This document shows positions 1 to 12,801 of a stretch of DNA of 64,000 nucleotides, piece by piece. The notes under the pieces are model-generated. The model ran no database searches and was not told where the DNA came from. It was given only the letters and a program-made list of their open reading frames with translations. The DNA is from Amphimedon queenslandica (Eukaryota > Porifera > Demospongiae > Haplosclerida > Niphatidae): the NCBI RefSeq assembly GCF_000090795.2, contig NW_003546283.1, forward strand, positions 6,360 to 70,359. The letters are read 5' to 3'. Both the position numbers and the translations under genes were made by a program. How positions within the stretch are numbered: position 1 is the first letter of the stretch; every line of letters begins with the position of its first letter.

Positions 1-95
1 ACCTTCATTATGTCTTAAGTGTATAATCCTTATTTCATGTGTACATGAATGTGTCTTCTCTAACCTTTACTTATTAAATATCACTGTGTCTACAG

Positions 96-3000
96 GGAAG
101 GATGACCCACAGGAGAGGCTGGATAGTATCAGAGATGCTGTCAATAAGCTTCATCCAGCCATTGGAGGAGTCATGAGATATTTGTTCAGATTCCTATACA
201 AGTTAGTATAAGATTTATACCATGAATATATTATTATTTATTTGTATTGTGTTGATGTGAATGTAAGTTAATTCAGTGTTTACATTAAGTGTTTAGTGAA
301 CACATGTCTCTTAAGAACAATTTACTATAGACCCACTGAGAGAGAGAGAGGGAGGGAGGGAGAGAGGGAGGGAGAGAGAGAGGGAAGGGGAGAGGGATTG
401 ATTCACTCATTACTGTACATTGAGTAATAAAAAGTAATTCAACTGCTGCACTAATGAAGGGAATTTGTAGTACATTCCATTTAATGTTGTACTTTCTGTG
501 ACTAACAAAGACTTATGATTGACTTTATGACTTTTCAGTTTTATTGTCATTCAAAATAAACTTTCAATTGAATGCACTTGCTGTATGAGAAAGAGCTGGT
601 TTTGTACATATACATGTTCTTATGTTGTGTAGAAAGCTTGAGCTGATTTTTAATCAAACTTGGATTTGTTACGAATTTTTAAAGATGAACCAATTTTGAA
701 AAAACCAAAATCTGTATAGCCTTTGGTTTTTTTTTTTCAAAAATGGTTCTAAAATAACTCCCAATCCTCTTATATTTAATGTCCATTCTTCACTTCCTTA
801 GAGTGTCGCAGCACAGCAGTAAGACAAAGATGAACACGGCAAACCTTGCCCTGGTATTTGGCCCCACCCTCACTCGGGCTCCTGAAGATGCAGACCCAAG
901 AGTTCTTCACAATGACGTCCCAGCCATCAACGTACTGATACAGCTCTGTATTGAGCAGTACGAGTATATATTTGGGGAGGAGTCAGAAGACGAGGGTTTG
1001 TCCTCTCCCCCTCCTCCCCCTCTGCCGATTCTGGAGACGTCCTTCCTTGGAACGTCCCCTAATGATGTTTCTTATCATTACAACGAGGGGGCAGCCTCCC
1101 CTCCTCCCCCTCCTGACGAGGAACCAGCTCCTCCATTTGAAGAAGATGATGAGGAGGAGGTGTGTGAGCTCCCTGTCATTGAGCCGTCAGAGGATCCTCA
1201 GGAACTCGATACTGAAGAACCTTCTTTGGTTGATCCTGACCTGCCACCACCTGCCACTGCTTCAGCGTCCATTATACCATCGCCAACTGAACCGGTCACT
1301 ACCAGCGTCACAGAGTTACCCGTCGAACCAGTCTCACCTCCCGTTGTACCAGGTACTGTATCAGTAGCTCCGCCCATCATACCAGGGACTATACCAGTAG
1401 CCCCACCCGTTGTACCAGGGTCTACACCAGTAGCCTCAGAGACTGCACCAGTAGCCCCACCCGTTGTACCAGGTACCGTACCAGTAGCTCCGCCCGTCAT
1501 ACCAGGTACTGTACCAGTAGCCCCACCCGTCATACCAGGTACTGTACCAGTAGCCCCACCAGTCGTACCAGGTACCATACCAGTAGCCCCACCAGTCGTA
1601 CCAGGTACCGTACCAGTAGCCCCACCAGTCGTACCAGGTACTGTACCAGTAGCTCCGCCCGTTGTACCAGGATCTACACCAGTAGTATCCGAGGTGGCTA
1701 CAAGTGAAGAGTCTCATAAGGTTGAGTCAGCAGTGGCTCCAGGTGGATCAAAGGATGAATTAAAAGAGACGGCTCGTGAGAGTGTGGGTCTGTCCACACA
1801 AGTATCAACAGTGAGTGTCAGTGGAGATATTTCAATGTTGGATCAGGCCCTCCAGGATATTGAGACCAGCATTGAACAAATGAAAGAGCGTCCTTCAAGC
1901 CGAGGAGGCACTCCTGTTGTTATTGTTGAAGATGATGAAGAAGATGATTCAGATGAATCAGACACAGAAGGTAGGCCATTAAACTGACCTTGATATTCTG
2001 CTCATTAAAAGTTATGACCGACAGGCAGCGGCTGAAGCCAAACTCTTAATGAGGTTATGCCATATATGGACATACACATGTATGGCATGTGCTAGTTTGA
2101 TGTAGTTTGATCCTAACTTCCGTATGCTTTCATGTAGTTATACTGGAGTGTGGTATTTATATGGTACCTAATCTCTGGTATCTCATGATCGTTGCATGTA
2201 AATATCAGCTTTCATTGCGAGCAATATTTGTCATATTTTCACATACAGTGAGAGCAAGTTATGTACTGCATAATAATGGTACAATTTTCGAGTTATGACC
2301 ATTTAAAAAATGAGCCATTTTTGGAAAAATACCCAAGGCTATAGCCCGTGTTTTTTTCCAAAAATGATCTAAAAATCACTCGAAATATTTTATTACATTT
2401 TCTGATACATATTGATGTCCTTATGCTGTGTAGAAAGTTTGAGCTGATTCCGATAAGAAATTTTCGAGTTATGGCCATTTTAAAAAATGAGCCATTTTTG
2501 GAAAAATACCCAAGGCTATAGCCCGTGTTTTTTTCCAAAAATGATATAAAAATCACTCGAAATATTTTATTACATTTTCTGATACATATTGATGTCCTTA
2601 TGCTGTGTAGAAAGTTTGAGCCGATTCCGATAAGAAATTTTCGAGTTATGGCCATTTAAAAAAAATGAGCCATTTTTGGAAAAATACCCAAGGCTATAGC
2701 CCATGGTTTTTTCTGAAAAATGGCTCCGAAATGACCCCAAATTTTTATTACATTTTCTGATACATATTGATGTCCTTATGCTGTGTAGAAAGTTTGAGCC
2801 GATTCTGATAAGAAATTTTCGAGTTATGGCCATTTTAAAAAAATGAGCCATTTTTGGAAAAATACCCAAGGCTATAGCCCATGGTTTTTTCTGAAAAATG
2901 GCTCCGAAATGACCCCAAATTTTTATTACATTTTCTGATACATATTGATGTCCTTATGCTGTGTAGAAAGTTTGAGTCGATTCCAATAAGAAATTTTCGA

Positions 3001-4166
3001 GTTATGGCCATTTTAAAAAATGAGCCATTTTTGGAAAAATACCCAAGGCTATAGCCCGTGTTTTTTTTCCAAGAATGATCTAAAAATCACTCCAAATATT
3101 TTATTACATTTTCTGATACATGAATATATTTGTTCCTTTTACAGAAGTCATGACAATCTCTGCTAAAGCACTTTACGACTATAAGGCTCGGACAGAGAAG
3201 GAGCTGTCTTTCTCAAAAGGCGACATGCTGGACGTCATTGACAAAACTCAAGACGGGAACTGGTGGGACGGTTTCCATGGTGGCAAGAGAGGATACATAC
3301 CTGTTAAATATGTTGAGATATCTGAACTACCTCCGATACCTGTTCCACCTCAAAGGAAGAGCAGTATGAACACAGCAGCTGGGGGAAAAGAGGAGAGTGA
3401 CTCTGGCCCAACCTCTCCCTCATTACCGGCAGTGCAAGAGACTTCACCCGAGGCTACTACTCCTCAAGAAGGAGACACAACTCAAAGTGATCATCCTAAA
3501 ACTGAAGTTAAGCCGGTTCTAGCTGATACAAGTAAACCTGAAGCAGCTGCTTCCACAGGAGGAGGTTCCCCAAAGCATGCTCCACCGGAATCACCAAAGA
3601 GGAAGAAACCAACTGTCCCAGTAAAGACAGGTGCTGTTAGTAAGCTGACTCAGCAGTTTCAGCAGCCTCAGCAGCCTGCCCCGCCCCCTCCCTCTCAGAG
3701 AGTATTAGTTGGTCCTCATAAGACTCATGTTCGTAATCCTTCAGCTGATATGAACAAAGGTACTACTAGTGCACCCAGTGAAGGCGGGACTCCGGTTCCT
3801 CGTTCTAATTCCTCAGGTTCCAAGCCTCCGGTGAAACCTCCGCTAGTAGCACCCAGGCCTACTAAACCAGACCCTCCCCCAGCAACAGTGTCTCCGTTTC
3901 CTTTGATGTCACATGACTCTCACACGTCGTCTCCGCTACAGAAAGCTCATTTACAGGGTCAGGTATCAAAGCCTCAGGCGACCCCTCCTCACCCTGCTCC
4001 TGTCAAGAAGGGCGGAGTTTTTAGGAGTTCGGGGAAAAGAGACAAACCTCCCTTGCCTTCTAAACCTCCGGCACCAGCCAAGCCCTCGGGCTCTGTCCAG
4101 TTACAGGCGGAACTATCGGCTGCTGTCACAAGACGAAGTAAGAAGCCAGAGGAAGGGACTAGTTAA
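96..4166 (+). CDS. srGAP-like RhoGAP-SH3 protein, 3' part only
   Basis: Exons 96-201, 802-1970 and 3145-4166 join in phase (GT-AG). The first exon and the start of the second encode the C-terminal half of a RhoGAP domain (VMRYLFRFL ... NLALVFGPTL). The arginine finger and any F-BAR domain would lie upstream of the window. A proline-rich linker with an 11-residue tandem repeat follows, then one SH3 domain at about 3165-3330 (ALYDY ... NWWDG ... GYIPVKYVEI) and a basic, proline-rich tail of about 280 residues ending in TAA. The order RhoGAP, linker, SH3, proline-rich tail and the MRYLF.FL...SQ signature fit the srGAP/ARHGAP4 family, which switches off Rho-family GTPases at the membrane during protrusion. 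GRAF-type proteins also carry RhoGAP and SH3 but normally end at the SH3. The family call is likely; the exact orthologue is not settled. Confidence 0.8.
1333..1690 (+). repeat. 33-bp coding minisatellite
   Basis: About ten tandem 33-bp units encode variants of VPVAPPVVPGT in the linker between RhoGAP and SH3. Units differ by few, mostly silent changes, and the frame is kept throughout, so the array is translated. Confidence 0.9.
2282..3121 (+). repeat. ~178-bp tandem array, srGAP-like intron
   Basis: Five head-to-tail units; the shared segment starting TCTGATACATATTG recurs at 2401, 2578, 2756, 2934 and 3112, a period of 177-178 bp. Each unit contains an imperfect palindrome centred on GGCTATAGCC where intact. 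The array fills the second half of the intron 1971-3144 and ends 23 bp before the SH3 exon. A decayed fragment lies at about 620-760 in the preceding intron. Open frames across it on the minus strand are a by-product of the repeat. Confidence 0.9.
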
Positions 4167-4688
4167 TTATACCAGTAGTTATTAATATTATAATCCTTTA
4201 TTATTAATACAGTTATTATTATTATCGTGTGTGTGTGTGTGTGTTAGTTATCAGTGTTCATAGTTTCATATGATATCTCTAAACTGTTTCTTTTTGCTGT
4301 CTTGTTGCTTACATTACTAATAATTATTATTGTTATTATTATACACATGTAGCTTCAGCTCTTTTTTAATAAAATCAATTGTTCATGAAAATTTTAACAC
4401 AAAATAAAGAACTGTCAAAATCAATGCTGGTAACTTTGGCCTAGCTTGTACATCAGTAGATAATGACTGTGTCTTTATCTTGCTTCTTGAGTATTAGGCT
4501 GCTAGTATGAAGACCCAATGACGCAATACGGTTGACAAGATATAAGATCAGACTCAAAGGTAGCCACGTGTACTCACATGTTTAGAAGGCGTAGCTAGGC
4601 TGGACTTTTCACACTTAGCTGCGCATGCGCAGAATTGTAGTCTGCTATTCCGTGGGTAAACTTAGGATCACAGATACCTTAGAGTGCA
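4167..4688. other. 3' flank of srGAP-like gene and 5' flank of small gene
   Basis: Contains a short GT run (4227-4242) and AATAAA-type signals near 4368 and 4403 that could end the upstream transcript. Nothing else recognised. Confidence 0.5.
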
Positions 4689-5469
4689 ATGTCAAGGAAG
4701 AGCTTCAGTGCAGCTGTAAAGGGACCTCCTTATGCTTCTTCCCGGGAAAGAATACGTCAAAAAGAATGGTTTCCTATGCCATGGGACAACACTAGACGAA
4801 CCATATACACAGAAACTGTTGATAAGACATTTGCTACACTGGAAGCATTCAGCCTAAGGAAGAAAGCTGCTTACACTTACAAGCACCAGGAATACAGACC
4901 TTACTATTATGGGACTCCCTCAGAGAGAGCTCAATACCAGTACATATAAACATGCTTTTATAATGTTGAATACATTGCACTGCATTAGTCCATGCACAGT
5001 ACTGCAGGCATGCAGACACATATACTGCAGTCAGTGTGAAATAGTTGTGCATTTTCACCTCATTCTCTGATAGGTTCAAATTAAGAAGCTGCCTCATAGA
5101 CCAAATAAGTGAAAGAGAGCGAAACAAAGAGCACTTCTCCAGCAACACGGAGGAGAGTGAGAGGATGACCAAAGACTCCATTGCATTCAGCCAAAGAGAG
5201 AAAGAGAGAACTACGAAACAGAAACAATACTTCATGACCATAAGGGACTCAAATAAAATGGTGAGTGATCTATAATAGATTTTGTACAATTGGAATAGTA
5301 TACCTACTAGCTGCATACATCAGTAAACAGTATGTGCCTTTACTTTGAATTTGTGCAGCTTTTTGAGTTGAAATCAAAGCAGGAGACTGAAGATAGATTA
5401 GCAGAGCAAAGAAAAGAGAGACAACTACTGCAGCATAGCCCAATAAACTGGAGCAAGACGTTATCATGA
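4689..5469 (+). CDS. Small charged protein, unknown function (182 aa)
   Basis: Three exons, 4689-4939, 5074-5260 and 5359-5469, join in phase to 182 codons plus stop. The first ATG of the open frame is used. The N-terminal third is rich in Tyr, Arg and Pro (positions ~20-80, with WFPMPWDN and YRPYYYG); the rest is a strongly charged Glu/Lys/Arg/Gln helix with coiled-coil character, ending INWSKTLS. No signal peptide, membrane segment or known motif was seen. The size and the aromatic-plus-charged-helix layout resemble small axonemal microtubule-associated proteins, but I could not match it to one, so no function is assigned. Its stop lies 145 bp from the stop of the sorting nexin on the other strand. 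Confidence 0.7.
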
Positions 5470-5614
5470 ATAATTAAATTAAATATGAATATTTAAAAAC
5501 AAACACATACACAAGAATTGTATTAGCTCAACACACAAAACATTGAAAACAGCATGATAATATTTAATAAAGAGATGATTTCAAAAAATATAATAAGTAT
5601 AATAGCTAACTAGA

Positions 5615-8600
5615 CTATACTACAAACGTCCCTCCTTCTTCAACAATACCAAATTTAGACAAATTGGTTGATTCCATTTCTTTGCTGCCAGTCCATCTTA
5701 GCACACCTTCCCCACTTGAAGAAGTAGACGAATCTCTATTATCATCATTCACGTCGCTGCTGCTTAGCTGTCTCTCCAGCTTTTGACGTCTCTCTTGGAG
5801 TTTTCTTAATAACTCGGTTCCACTTTCATCCCCTTGGACACTTTGTTGTTTGGGTGGTAGCGTCTTTGTCGAAGATTGGTGGTGGTGGTAAGTAGGAGAA
5901 GTTGTTCTTTGAGAGAATGATCTACTTGGTCCTGGTTTTCTTTCAGGTGATGACTGTTGCTGCTTTGTCAGAGGTATTTTAGTCATCTTTGCTAGTTTCG
6001 TGTGCATTCTAGGTGAGTAGGTGCTTGATGCTGTAGCAGGTGATTTGGCATCTTCAGTCGAGGATTCGATTGATTTCTGATCACTAGGTTCTGCAACAGG
6101 AAAGTCTACTTGACGACTATTATATTCCTTATTTTCCTCGCTACTGCTAGTATCAGTAGATGATGTCTTTTCCTTTTTACCTGCTGCTGGTTTATCTGGT
6201 GGCAGCATTGGCTTGTGTATAGGAGGATGGGCTGGTGATACTTTACCTACAGCTGGTCCTGGTGGTATGAACTGTGACTGATGCAAGTTTGGGAGGATGA
6301 AAGAGTCTGTCTGATGTCCATAAGTAATGGAGTCCTCAGGACTAGAACTGATCTTATGTCTTTGAGCTATAGGAGGAGGAGGAGGCAATGGCTTGTGTGT
6401 TGGCTTATTAGCAGCAGCAGCAACTCCACTGACTGGCCAGTTTTCATAAGTAGGATTGGTATCTCTGCTACTCTCATTATGAACAGAGTCTTCAGGTCGT
6501 ACTCCATTACTAAGGTTCTTCCTGTCAATACTGGATGGTCTTAATGACTGATCTTGCTCAATGCTGGAAAGATTATGATTTTCTGGTTTGGTTCCAGGCA
6601 TTGTGACACTTCTCTTTACTGTGGCTTTTCTCACTGGGCGCTTTTCATAAAAACTATCATGAAGGCTCTCCCACTCAGATGCAAGCTAAAAAAATAATTA
6701 ATAATAATAAAATTTAAAGAGTGCAATGAAATCACATTTACGTTTTTATGGTATTCCGCTTGTTCTTTCAGCAGCTTCAATAACACTGATTGAAAGTCTT
6801 CGACCATTACAGTGCTAAAGTAGTCCAGCTCAGAGAGCAATATGTTGTTTAGCGTCTCACAATCTTGTCTCATGGATTCAGCATCCTTCTTCTACAGAAA
6901 ACAACAGTTGAGTAAGAAAGAAGGGGAGACAGAGAGGGAGGAGGAGGGAGGAAACAAAGAGGAGACACAGCTTACCGATGCCTTCTGTTTGCATTCATTA
7001 AAAGATGCCATTGCTTCCTCATGCATCTTAATAAGTACTGGGAGTGTATGGATGATGGAGGAATACTCTTCTAAATCTTCAATCACTTCAACGTCAAGTC
7101 TTTCCTGGTGCTTCAAGTGTAGGCTAGCCAATCTCCTCATTTTAGAGCCAATGTCATGCAACTCCATCATCAACTTGGAAAACCTGAAATGCACAACAAA
7201 AGAAAGCAAATTATTAACCATAAGGCAAATGCAACGCAAGCAAAGTGTTCCAAAAATAGAATTCTGTTCTATTTTTGGAACAAGTTGCCTACAAGATCGT
7301 TGCCTAGTGTACATTGTATTTTGGACCTTACTTTTCATCTTCCCTCCAATTCCAGTCACCGACAGAATCAGTGACATCATCAGTGTCTTCCTCATCCTCA
7401 GATACAATATCAAAAGAAGCTGCAGCTGTTAGCGATATCGTGGCTCCCACTGGTAACTGGTTACTGGGTAGTGATATACCTTGAGATGCCTTACGAATGT
7501 GTCGTCCTAAAAAAGACAAAAAAGATTCATAAGTCTACAATACCGACATCTCTCTAATACCAGATATGCTAGTGGTAGCTGTGTTTTCACAGCCTTTTGA
7601 CATCAGCTGCAAGTCCTTGCCTAAACTCCGCAAATGTCTGCACATTTCTAAAAACAAAAAGAAAGTTTATGAACAAAAAAATCTGCTATGTATCATCCAC
7701 ATATATTACCAAATTTTAAAATGGCACCGATATCCAAAAACTACATGTACATGTATCTAAGTTTCTAGAGTATTATAACAAGACTTACGTCCGTGAGAAG
7801 TCCGTAGCAGCTCACAGCTACGCGTCAAAGCGCTCACATTTCCCTCGAGATTTTCACTAAATTTTGAAAACTTGTCAAATGCCTGGAGCCTGAAAAGGGG
7901 CAATAATCATCATCAATTTAGTGATGCTAGTCTCACTGGCTGATGGGAACATTGTACGGAGGATAATGGACTGAGTGATAAATTGGAGCGGAGAAGAAGT
8001 TCTTTTTGTTTTTTCCACCTGACGTTTTGATGAAACTAGTGTGTTTACCAGTACCTCCAATCCTCCACTCCTAAAGGAATATCATCTAGAAGACACAACA
8101 ATGATTCTATGTCCTACCTTTTCATCTGTCGCCATTAAAAACACTTGAAGGATCTTTGTAGAACCAAGAATAGGATGCTTGGCTACCCTGTTCAGGAATC
8201 TTTCTAAGCCCCGCCGCCTGCTCTCCTTGAAATCATCATCAATATCTACAAAGCATTGGTTAGCCTCCGTAGCCTAATGGATATGGCATCGGCCTCCTAA
8301 GCCGGGGGTTGCGGGTTCGAGTCCCGTCGGAGGTGTTTTTTTTTTGCTTTTTTCTTTTCTTTTTTTCGACTTTTTTATTGCAATTCATTCTTTTTATTTT
8401 AATAATCTAACCTGGTGGCATTCCATGTTTTATTGGCAATGGTGGTAAAGATACACAGGGTATTTTTTCAGCCAGCTGGTCGTATAGCCATAAAAAGTGC
8501 TTATACTTTCTTTGTACAGTCACTTTTAATTCCTAAAACCGAATAAAACCCACAATAACTTGCAAGAAATAATTTGAATCACTTTTGTCCGAACATGATA

Positions 8601-10076
8601 CAATTTTGGCGTACGTACACCACTAGACCTTCCCTGGACTACATCATCAGAAACAGTTATAGTTAAAGATGGCGGCTTAGTATTCCATCTTGGCCCTGCC
8701 TGCAGGCGGGAAAGAAGTAGTCAAAAATAATAAATCTTAAACTAAACACAAACACCATCTTATTATTCTAATCCTCTTTCACAAACACACTCACTGATAT
8801 TTTGATATCTTTGTGGTCAGACGCAAAAAGCTCGAGAGCTTTCTCCTCGTCAAAGATAGAATCAATTGTATTTGGAGTTGGCATCAAGAGCGTCTCCATA
8901 AAGATCTTCTTACTAGATTTCGGAGTGAGAGGTGTCAGTAGAGGGGAAGAAGGAGTCTGAATAGAAGAAGCGACATGACTTGGGATGGAAGGAGAAGGAG
9001 CTTTGTGAATAGGAGAACCAGGTTGATCATCGGTGTGTTCTTCCTCCAGCTGGTAACACAAGTGTCATGTTAATTAAAAGGACACACATACAAATTCCAT
9101 TAGATATACATGTACTGGTAAGTGTTACAACAACAACAACAACAAAAACAACAACAATGACAACAACAGCTCAGGGCAATGACCACACATGTATATGTAC
9201 AATAAGTCTTTTCATTAACTGTATATAATGATAGAATTGTAGCTTTTATTTTCTACAATACATGAAACATTACATAGTATCATATCAATGCCAGAGTGTA
9301 CATAATAGTGAAGGGATGGTTTTTGATGTGATGTGAATGTGTACAACTAGTAAATATAAACAGTTGTGCAACTGTGCTTATGTTCTTCTCCTGTTCATGT
9401 AGTGAAGTTCATTCATTTAATATCATATAAAATACATGTACATGTACATGTATGTTAACACATGTCTCTTTAGCAACCCTTGACAACAATTTATTCACGT
9501 CTAATTTTATTCTGGTCGACCACAAAAATAAGACGGTTAGGGCTCAAAAATAAGTACATGTACATGCATCAATTAATTTTTATGATGATTATCAGAAAAA
9601 AAAACACTAAAAACTTACTAATTTGACGTAAGCTTTTGGAAACAATCCTCTCTTGCCGTCCAGCTCACCTTCCGACCAGCCATCACCGACATTGAGATTA
9701 CGAACCGTGACAATGTCACCTTTCTAGGGGTAAGAGAGAGAGGGAGAGAGAGGAGAGAGAGGGAGAGAGAGGAGAGAGAGGGAGAGAGAGGAGAGAGAAG
9801 GGAGCATGCATGAAGCAATACAAGGAGCTACAATGGAATACAGTGCATTCTTTGTAAGGCTGTACCGGTAGAGAGATCAAAAGAAAGACAGGGTTAGTAC
9901 AAGAGGGAGACAAGGATGGTGATGTTGTGTTATTGGGCCAATAAAAGGTAATAATAACTGAGAATGGCTGCCAGAAACAGCCGCATATCCCTCCGCGTTC
10001 TTACCTGTAGCTGTAGCTCGACCGGAGCTGATGATTGAAAGCTGTACAGGGCAATGGCTTTCAAAGGAAAAGACAT
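5615..10076 (-). CDS. SH3-PX-BAR sorting nexin, SNX9/18/33-like (883 aa)
   Basis: Fourteen exons (10005-10076, 9619-9723, 8795-9049, 8619-8699, 8412-8532, 8118-8245, 8055-8070, 7937-8018, 7789-7889, 7561-7647, 7332-7506, 6976-7183, 6742-6891, 5615-6685) join in phase to 883 codons. Exons 1-2 encode an N-terminal SH3 (AIALYSFQ ... GWSEGEL ... GLFPKAYVKL). A Ser/Pro linker follows, then a PX domain (RKYKHFLWLYDQL ... SLPPLPIK ... RRGLERFLNRVAKHPIL) ending DEKEWRIG, close to SNX9 DEKEWKTG. A helical BAR region occupies most of exons 9-14. The last exon adds about 330 residues of Ser/Pro-rich tail (PLPPPPP), longer than in the vertebrate family. SNX9-type proteins bind phosphoinositides and dynamin/WASP and shape membrane in endocytosis. 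The SH3-PX-BAR call is firm; placement within SNX9/18/33 is tentative. Confidence 0.85.
8263..8335 (+). tRNA. tRNA-Arg (anticodon CCT)
   Basis: A 73-base cloverleaf: acceptor stem GCCTCCG pairs with CGGAGGT, the D arm includes TAGCCTAATGG, the anticodon arm is GGCCTCCTAAGCC with CCT in the loop, and the T arm is GCGGGTTCGAGTCCCGT. Internal A and B boxes are intact, there is no intron, and a run of T (8336-8347) follows directly as a Pol III terminator. It reads like animal tRNA-Arg(CCT). It sits antisense inside the sorting nexin intron 8246-8411. Confidence 0.96.
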
Positions 10077-10172
10077 CCTCTTCTTTAAAAAGAGACGCTT
10101 CTGTATACCAAGCTAGCTTGTGTAATTGAATGGGTGTGGTTTAATTAGGTATATGAATATTTAATTAGTACA
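10077..10172. promoter_or_regulatory. Shared divergent promoter, sorting nexin / NOC4L
   Basis: Only 96 bp separate the two start codons, so both 5' UTRs and core promoters must overlap here. No TATA box was recognised. Confidence 0.6.
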
Positions 10173-10368
10173 ATGGAATCTGTGAATGAGATTGTTAGGA
10201 AAGTGAAGGAAAGTGAAGTCAATTCAAATGGAATAATTGATTTATTTGAATTAATAAAGGTAGATAATATTTAATAAGTATTTATTAATACAATGCTGCA
10301 TGTCTATTTGTTAATAATAAATAATAAATAATAATAATTAAAATTTAATGATGATGATAATAATAATA

Positions 10369-10425
<57 letters not shown>

Positions 10426-12739
10426 GATGCTAATTATGTTGTTGTTTGAGTTTGTAAAGTGGTTGATTGTCCAGGTAGGGCTGTAACTTTTGGGTGTGCA
10501 TTTTTAGTTGATCACTTTAAATCCATTTTATAGTTTTAATATGACCTTTTGATCACACACCTCTCCCTCTCTCTCCCCCCCTCTTTCCCCCTCTCTCTCA
10601 GGAGGATGATCCTCAGTCATTAGTTACAGCTGCAATTCATGGATTAGTTGATATATTTAAACACTACATAGTGAATCATTCAGAATGGTTTACTAACACT
10701 AATACCCATACCAGCTCTACTGCTAATAACTCTCTTCTTTTGAGCAGTGACATGAGTATGGCATCAAATTTATACCCTTTGTGGTTGAGATCAAAATACC
10801 AGCTGTCACTTACGACCTTTTTGGATTATATTAGCATCTCTCCTTATCAAGTAAGCACTGGAATGGAATCGGATAACTTAATTGTGTGTGTGCTGGTATT
10901 AGCTCAGTTATATAAATGTATTTAGAAAGGATATCTGCTTTTGAACAAGCATGTATAGTTTAGAAGGTTATAGTTGACAATTCTGGAAATTTATAGTCAA
11001 TTTTTGCAAAATACCATGTGCTATTATAGCCCATAGTTTTTTTCCAAAAAATGGCTCTGAAATGACATCCAATTTTTATTACATTTTCTGATGCATATTG
11101 ATGTACTTAAGCTGTGTGGAAAGTTTAAGTCGTTTCCGATAAAAAATTTTCGAGTTATGACCATTTCAAAAAATGAGCCATTTTTGGAAAAGTACCCAAG
11201 GCTATAGCCCATGGTTTTTTTCAAAAAATGGCTCTAAAATCACCCCCAATTTTTATTACATTTTTTGATACATATTGATGTCCTTATGCTGTATAGAAAG
11301 TTTGAGCTGATTCTGACTATAATTTTACGAGTTACAGCCATTTTAAGAAAATACCAAAATTTTGAAAAATACCCAAGGCTATAGCCCATGGTTTTTTCCA
11401 AAAAATGGCTCTGAAATGACATCCAATTTTTATTACATTTTCTGATACATATTGATGCACTTATGCTGTGTAGAAAGTTTGAGCTGATTCCGACTTTAAT
11501 TTTTCAAGTTACGGCCATTTTAAGAAAATGCCAAAATTTTGAAAAATACCCAAGGCTATAGTCCATGGTTTTTTCCAAAAAATGGCTCCGAAATCACCCC
11601 CAATTTTTATTACATTTTCTGATACATATTGATGTCCTTATGCTGTGTAGAAAGTTTGAGTCAATTCCGACTTCAATTTTTTGAGTTACGGCCATTTTAA
11701 GAAAATGCCAAAATTCTGAAAAATACCCAAGGCCATTTTAAAGATATTTGAACTACCCTGTATATTCATCAGGTTACTGTCCTTAATGAACTGATGGGTT
11801 TGCTCCAGTGTTTTGGGAGTGTCAAGACCACACCCACCTTGAAAGAATACAACTTCCCCAATGACTTGTTCCTTCGTATAATCTCCTCAATCCTCACAGC
11901 TGGAAACCAGGAACTAACTTTCTACTTTATCAATAATTATATTCAATATACTGACGTTAAGTATTTCACACTGAAGAACATTAGGTAGAATATTCTTTAA
12001 ATATCAGTAATTTTGAATTTTATATTTTCTCTAGTTCTATCATTGGCACAAAATTGGACACAGCATATGTGAGAAAAAGAATTAGTTATTAATTTTATTT
12101 ATTTATTTTATTTATGTTGTACATAATTTTATTTATCAGAGAAGTCGTGGCTCCGTTTCTATGGAGTTTGGTGGCAATGTATACCAGCTGTTGAAACAAA
12201 TCATGATAAAGAAAGATAAAGACAAGAAGAATAAAGACCCAAAGGAGGAAGACGATGGAATGCAGTATTTTGTGACGGATCCAAAAGATTTTAAAAACCA
12301 ACAAGCCATTGACGTGAAGACACATGAAGTAATGACAATATTAATATTAGTGGTTATCTCTCTTCCCCTCTCTCCCTCTCTCTCCTTGTAGAAACACTCC
12401 AAAGTATTTTCTAAAGCATGGCTGCTATTTCTTCAATTGCCAGTAAGTCCTTCCCTTTAAACCACGCCCATCCTCTGTTGCCATAGTTACCTCCCAGCAT
12501 CCACAAGAGTGTGTTACTTTCTCTTCATTCTCAAGTCATGCCCCACATGAATAAGCCACACCTACTCGTTGATTACCTCGTTGGATGTTACGATCAAGGC
12601 AATCAAGATTATTAACTAATTAATTATTAATTACATTAATTGGTAGGTGGAGTTTACAGCATCCTAGCATTGAATGGTCTCTTTATATTGATGCATCATT
12701 ACCACATGTGAGTCGATCATTAATTAATTAATTACTTTA

Positions 12740-12801
<62 letters not shown>

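Noticed and set aside
2293-2869. Minus-strand open frames in the 178-bp array
   Set aside because: They repeat with the array and have no protein-like conservation; non-coding repeat.
2282-3121. CRISPR-like array
   Set aside because: Units are contiguous 178-bp repeats without spacers, in an animal intron.
5000-5316. Minus-strand open frame over the small gene
   Set aside because: Antisense to spliced coding exons, with no supporting splice sites or motifs.
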